Part shown: positions 6,765 to 9,677 of the stretch, in pieces
Layout of the letters: the number at the start of each line of letters is the position of its first letter
Position numbering within the stretch: position 1 is the first letter of the stretch
Origin: Pelagibius sp050290145
GTDB taxonomy: Bacteria > Pseudomonadota > Alphaproteobacteria > Kiloniellales > Kiloniellaceae
DNA: 9,677 nucleotides
Reading direction: 5' to 3'
Assembly: GCA_050290145.1 (NCBI GenBank)
Contig: JBNKHC010000169.1
Span: 1 to 9,677, forward strand
Made by a program: the position numbers and the translations under genes
Notes under the pieces: model-generated
The model's input: the letters and a program-made list of their open reading frames with translations, nothing else
Told to the model about the DNA's origin: nothing
Databases searched by the model: none

Positions 6765-7582
6765 AGGCCGCGCTCCCCGGGCTGCCAGTCGAAGGCCCGG
6801 TCCGACAGGTGGCGCAGCGCCCAGTCGATCATGAATGCCAGCAGCGTGATCCAGGCGACGTAGGGCAGGATCACGTCCATGGCCAGATAGCGGCGCACCA
6901 GGAAGATGCGGTAGCCGAGCCCCTCGGTCGCAGCGATGGCCTCGCTGGAGATGAGGAACAGCCAGGCCGGGCCCAGGGACAGGCGCAGCGCGCTGACCAG
7001 ACGCGGCAGGGTCTGCGGCAGCACCACGCGGGTCACGATCTGCCAGGTGGAGGCGCCGAGGGTCTGGGCCTTCACCAGCTGCTCGCGCGGCAGGGTGGCG
7101 ACCGACATGGACAGATCGCGGATCATGAAGGGCGTCACGCCGATGACGATCAGCGTCACCTTGGCGACCTCGCCCAGGCCGAAGACGATAAAGAGGATCG
7201 GCAGGATCGCCAGCGGCGGCACCATGGACAACACGGCCACGACCGGCGCGAAGGCCGAGCGCGCCAGCGGCAGCAGGCCGATGGCAACCCCGGCCACCAA
7301 GCCGGCGCCGGTCGCCACCGAGAGGCCGATGCCCAGACGCAGCAGGCTTGCGAGCGTGTCGTCCCATAGGATGTAGGTCCCCTTGCGCGGATCCGGCTGG
7401 AAGGCGAGGCGGTTGATCGCGTCGGCGAAGCTTTGCAGCGAGGGCAGCAGCTTGTCGTTCGGGTTCACCGCCAGGCGGGCGTCGGAAGCCATGAGGTAGG
7501 CGGCGGCCAGGAGAATGAAGGGCAAGGCGCCGAGCAGAATCTGCCCTGCCCGTCCCGGCCGCCGATTGATCAACCTACCCAT
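6761..7582 (-). CDS. ABC transporter permease, guanidine-associated importer
   Basis: This 273-residue inner-membrane protein belongs to the SsuC/TauC-type permease family. Helices are visible at about 13-32, 85-105, 112-135, 139-157, 203-220 and 235-255. The cytoplasmic coupling loop (EAA motif) that docks on the ATPase is at about 169-194, including KAQTLGASTWQIVTRVVLPQ. A stretch of about 40 polar residues between helices 1 and 2 (35-75) faces the periplasm. The ATG at 7582 lies 24 nt after the binding-protein stop with only a weak upstream Shine-Dalgarno sequence. The stop overlaps the ATPase start by 4 nt, suggesting translational coupling. Substrate is inferred from the riboswitch and GdmH, not from the permease itself. 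Confidence 0.92.
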   Translation of the reverse strand: MGRLINRRPGRAGQILLGALPFILLAAAYLMASDARLAVNPNDKLLPSLQSFADAINRLAFQPDPRKGTYILWDDTLASLLRLGIGLSVATGAGLVAGVAIGLLPLARSAFAPVVAVLSMVPPLAILPILFIVFGLGEVAKVTLIVIGVTPFMIRDLSMSVATLPREQLVKAQTLGASTWQIVTRVVLPQTLPRLVSALRLSLGPAWLFLISSEAIAATEGLGYRIFLVRRYLAMDVILPYVAWITLLAFMIDWALRHLSDRAFDWQPGERGL

Positions 7583-7606
7583 GAAGCTGCCGGCACCCGG
7601 CCGCCT

Positions 7607-8692
7607 TTACAGCGCGCCCTCGGCCGCCATGCCCATGTAGTCGACATCGAAGCGCAACTTCGTGTTGCCGCTGTCGCCCAGCGTGCCGCCGCCTGGGAAG
7701 GTCATGCCGACGTAGTCGGGGCTCGGCGCCCCCTCGCCCAGGATGCCGTGGTCGAAGAGGAAGTTGCGCACCACGTCCATGGTCTCGGCCAGCTTCTCGC
7801 TGTTGGCGAAGCCGACCGCCTCGGCGGGCTCGTAGAACATCTTTGTGGTGGCGAGCTGGGCGTCGTAGCCGGCCAGGTCGGTGCCCGACTTCTCGCCCAT
7901 GAAAGTGCGCGCCGCCTTACCTTCGGCGTCGTCCTTCATCATGATCGACATGGTCTCGTACCAGGCGCCGACCAGGGCCCTGCCGAAGTCCGGGTTGTCG
8001 GCCAGGGTCTCGGTGTTCACCACCATCATGTCGATGATCTCGCCGGGGATGTCCTCGGAGGTGTAGAGCACCTTGGCGCCCGGCTCGGCCGCGATCTCGC
8101 TGAGCAGCGGGTTCCAAGTCACCACCGCCTCGACCTCGGCGGTCTTGAAGGCGGCCACCATGTCGGCGTCGGAGGTATTGACCACCGTCAGGTCACGCTC
8201 GGCGATGCCGACGGAATCCAAGGCGCGGGCCAGCAGATAGTGCGAGACCGAGAGTTCGACCAGGTTGATGTTCTTCCCCTTCAGGTCGGCGATGCCCATG
8301 TCGCCCTTGACGATCAGGCCGTCATTGCCGTTGGAGAAGTCGCCGATGATGAGGGCGGTGGAGTCGAGCCCGCCGCCGGCCGGAATTGACAGCGCGTCCA
8401 TGTTGGTCATGACGCAGCCGTCGAAGGCCCCGGCGGTGTACTGGTTGATGGACTCGATGTAGTCGTTGATCTGCACGACCTCGATCTCGATGCCGTACTT
8501 CTTGGCCCACTTGTCGACGATGCCTTTCTCGGCCGCATAGGCCCAGGGCATCCAGCCCACGTAAATGGACCAGGCAACGCGGAAGCTTTCCTTCTTCGCC
8601 GCCAGCGCCGGCTGCGTGGCCAGGGCCAGCACCGCCACCATGGCGCAAAGCAGCGCCTTCGCAAAAGACTTCAAGGAAACGTAACGCAGCAT
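7607..8692 (-). CDS. Periplasmic substrate-binding protein, guanidine-associated ABC importer
   Basis: This 361-residue NMT1/SsuA-like binding protein is the first gene of the riboswitch operon. Residues 1-31 form a Sec signal peptide (Arg/Lys start, hydrophobic core about 12-25, cleavage near PALA). The mature region begins FRVAWSIYVGWMPWAYAAEKG. That motif and QYTAGAFDGCVMTNMDAL resemble binding proteins usually annotated as urea-carboxylase-related, several of which sit under guanidine riboswitches. The ATG at 8692 is preceded by a perfect AGGAGG (8704-8699) with 6-nt spacing. In-frame ATGs at 8722 and 8878 lack a good ribosome-binding site, and the latter lies inside the aptamer. Guanidine (or guanidinium) is the inferred ligand; urea or another small nitrogen compound is possible. 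Confidence 0.93.
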   Translation of the reverse strand: MLRYVSLKSFAKALLCAMVAVLALATQPALAAKKESFRVAWSIYVGWMPWAYAAEKGIVDKWAKKYGIEIEVVQINDYIESINQYTAGAFDGCVMTNMDALSIPAGGGLDSTALIIGDFSNGNDGLIVKGDMGIADLKGKNINLVELSVSHYLLARALDSVGIAERDLTVVNTSDADMVAAFKTAEVEAVVTWNPLLSEIAAEPGAKVLYTSEDIPGEIIDMMVVNTETLADNPDFGRALVGAWYETMSIMMKDDAEGKAARTFMGEKSGTDLAGYDAQLATTKMFYEPAEAVGFANSEKLAETMDVVRNFLFDHGILGEGAPSPDYVGMTFPGGGTLGDSGNTKLRFDVDYMGMAAEGAL

Positions 8693-8797
8693 CCCAAACC
8701 TCCTGTTCGATCTCGTTCTCATCGATCGGAGGTCTCGGGCCGGACCCAGAAACACCTGAAGAGGGACTCCTGAAGCTGGCCTCAGACCTCTTGCAGT
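8693..8797 (-). promoter_or_regulatory. Riboswitch expression platform, likely translational
   Basis: AGACCTCC (8735-8728) can pair with GGAGGTTT (8703-8696), masking the Shine-Dalgarno sequence of the binding-protein gene; GATC/GATC may extend the stem inside. AGACCTC (8735-8729) can instead pair perfectly with GAGGTCT (8790-8784), freeing the ribosome-binding site. A third hairpin (AAGAGG 8792-8787 with CCTCTT 8764-8759, inner CTGAGG/CTTCAG) would tie up GAGGTCT. The three cannot coexist, which is what a switch needs. No U-run terminator is seen. Which state guanidine favours is not visible, but an uptake and degradation operon should be switched on. Confidence 0.65.
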
Positions 8798-8908
8798 GAT
8801 CTCCCGGGATTTTGGCCCGCCGTGTGTCCGGAACGATTGTCGGTCCCGGAGTGCATCTCTCGGACCAGACGCTGCCACCCTGCGACAGCCGGAACCCTAG
8901 ACGCCCTG
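8798..8908 (-). ncRNA. Guanidine-I riboswitch aptamer (ykkC class)
   Basis: Three blocks match the ykkC/guanidine-I consensus in the correct order on the minus strand: CTAGGGTTCCGG (8900-8889), CTGGTCCGAGAGA (8868-8856), and ACACGGCGGG followed by CCAAAA and TCCCGGGAGA (8825-8800). The GGG/CCC hairpin with the terminal GGGAGA is the class signature. The aptamer binds guanidinium and controls carboxylases, hydrolases and exporters. Here it precedes an importer plus ureohydrolase, which assigns the operon to guanidine use. Outer limits are approximate because the first stem was not folded by software. Confidence 0.95.
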
Positions 8909-8920
8909 CACTGGGGTAAG

Positions 8921-8937
8921 AGCAAGGGCCGTGCCAG
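8921..8937 (-). promoter_or_regulatory. Sigma-54 (RpoN) -24/-12 promoter of the guanidine operon
   Basis: The minus strand reads CTGGCACGGCCCTTGCT, a full match to the sigma-54 consensus YTGGCACG-N4-TTGCW, with GG at 8935-8934 and GC at 8923-8922. Transcription would start near 8910, only a few bases before the aptamer, exactly where a riboswitch promoter should be. It implies control by an NtrC-type activator, hence nitrogen limitation. Confidence 0.87.
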
Positions 8938-9001
8938 ACGCCCGGTTGACGCCGCGCCGGCGAGAATCAGCAGGAATCCTGAGATGCCGGAAAAGACGTA
9001 A

Positions 9002-9032
9002 ACAAACGTTCGTATCGCAACGACCGTTCGCG
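9002..9032. promoter_or_regulatory. Two dyads upstream of the sigma-54 promoter, possible enhancer sites
   Basis: CGCGAACG/CGTTGCG (9032-9016 on the minus strand, 7 pairs with one bulge) and the near-palindrome ACGAACGTTTGT (9013-9002) share AACG half-sites. They are centred about 115 and 97 bp upstream of the predicted start, the usual distance for activators of sigma-54 promoters. They do not match the NtrC consensus (GCAC...GTGC). The first dyad could alternatively be a terminator for the upstream gene, though no U-run follows. Confidence 0.35.
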
Positions 9033-9096
9033 GGTGTCTAAAATTTGAGCAGGGTCTGTTTGCCGCCTAAATTACAGGCATGTCGTCGGACGGCGC

Positions 9097-9677
9097 TCAA
9101 CGCTTCTTGCCGCCGCGTCCGGGCGATCCTTTGCCCGGGCTGCTGCGCTTGCGGGCGGAGGTCTTGCCGCCGGCCGCGCGCTTGCGCCGCGGCGCCGGTT
9201 TCGCGGCCTTCTGCGCGGTCTTGGCACGCGGGCCGTAGCTCTTGAACTTCTCCACCACCACGGCGATCTCGTCGTCCGGCAATACCGTCGGGCTTCCAAG
9301 CGCGCGCGCCAGCACATACTGCCTGGCCAGGGTCTCCACCTCGCCCGCCAGCCAGAGGGCGCGCTGCAGATTCGCTCCGGTGGCAATGACCCCGTGGTTG
9401 GCGAGCAGGCAGGCGCTGCGGCCCACCAGGGCCTGCAGGGCGTTCTGCGACAGCTCCTCGGTGCCGTAGGTGGCGTAGGGGGCGATCCGGATGGTCGGCC
9501 CGCCGGCGGCGGCGATCATGTAGTGCACCGCCGGAATCTCCAGCCCGCAGATCGCCATGGCGGTGGCATAGGTGCTGTGGGTGTGGACGATGGCCCCGAC
9601 CTCCGGGCGCGCGGCCATGATGTCCAGGTGGAAGCGCCACTCCGAGGAAGGCGCCAGCTTGCCCTCATAGGCGCCAT
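9097..9677 (-). CDS. Class II aldolase (FucA-like) with basic C-terminal tail, 5' end outside the window
   Basis: The window holds the last 192 residues of a class II aldolase/adducin-family protein, which cleaves sugar phosphates such as L-fuculose 1-phosphate using zinc. The catalytic and metal residues are visible: the Glu of PSSEWRFHLD, two His of VHTHS and the His of LLANHGV, followed by ALWLAGEVETLARQYVLA, all as in E. coli FucA. The start codon is beyond position 9677. After the normal family end (about EKFKSYG) there are 44 extra residues with 17 Lys/Arg and no acidic residue, in a histone-H1-like Ala/Lys/Gly/Pro/Ser mix. The exact sugar substrate cannot be read. A gap of about 160 bp with its own promoter separates it from the guanidine operon, so a shared function is unlikely. 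Confidence 0.9.
   Translation of the reverse strand, partial: GAYEGKLAPSSEWRFHLDIMAARPEVGAIVHTHSTYATAMAICGLEIPAVHYMIAAAGGPTIRIAPYATYGTEELSQNALQALVGRSACLLANHGVIATGANLQRALWLAGEVETLARQYVLARALGSPTVLPDDEIAVVVEKFKSYGPRAKTAQKAAKPAPRRKRAAGGKTSARKRSSPGKGSPGRGGKKR

Noticed and set aside
8693..8878. Upstream in-frame starts for the binding protein at 8878 and 8722
   Set aside because: They would place coding sequence within the riboswitch or its platform and put extra residues before the signal peptide. The ATG at 8692 has a perfect AGGAGG at 6 nt.
1..9677. tRNA or rRNA genes, CRISPR arrays, insertion sequences, attachment sites
   Set aside because: No cloverleaf-like segment, spaced short-repeat array, transposase or terminal inverted repeat was seen on either strand. 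The only notable repeat is the two-copy urtA leader.

Overview
The window is high-GC and compact, and every convincing gene lies on the minus strand. Codon use is strongly GC3-biased, the binding proteins carry Sec signal peptides, and there is a textbook sigma-54 promoter. Together these suggest a Gram-negative proteobacterium, most likely an alphaproteobacterium; this lineage call is an inference. Transcription runs from high to low coordinates.

Right edge (9097-9677): the 3' part of a class II (FucA-type) aldolase with a 44-residue Lys/Arg tail. It appears unrelated to what follows.

Guanidine operon (about 8937 down to 4227): a sigma-54 (-24/-12) promoter at 8921-8937 sits directly upstream of a guanidine-I (ykkC) riboswitch at about 8798-8908. 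A leader follows in which the Shine-Dalgarno sequence can be masked or freed by competing stems. Five tightly packed genes come next: a periplasmic binding protein, an ABC permease, an ABC ATPase, a ureohydrolase best read as the nickel-dependent guanidine hydrolase GdmH, and a 160-residue protein whose first 39 residues include 16 histidines. The last four genes run with 4-14 bp overlaps after a 24-bp gap. The expected flow is guanidine uptake, then hydrolysis to urea and ammonia. The His-rich protein has the position and composition expected of a nickel storage or delivery factor but is not HypA, HypB or UreE. It is the most novel-looking item here.

Intergenic block (3844-4226): two hairpins, a plausible sigma-70 promoter for urtA, a cluster of TGACG half-sites, and an imperfect second copy of the urtA 5' leader.

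Urea transporter (3843 down to 1): urtA (binding protein), urtB (permease with a long periplasmic N-terminal region) and the first 277 codons of urtC, which runs off the left edge. A GC-rich UUCG hairpin separates urtA from urtB. Guanidine hydrolysis yields urea, so the adjacency makes sense as one nitrogen-scavenging island. Codon use changes noticeably inside urtC near position 500, which could reflect recombination or an assembly join.
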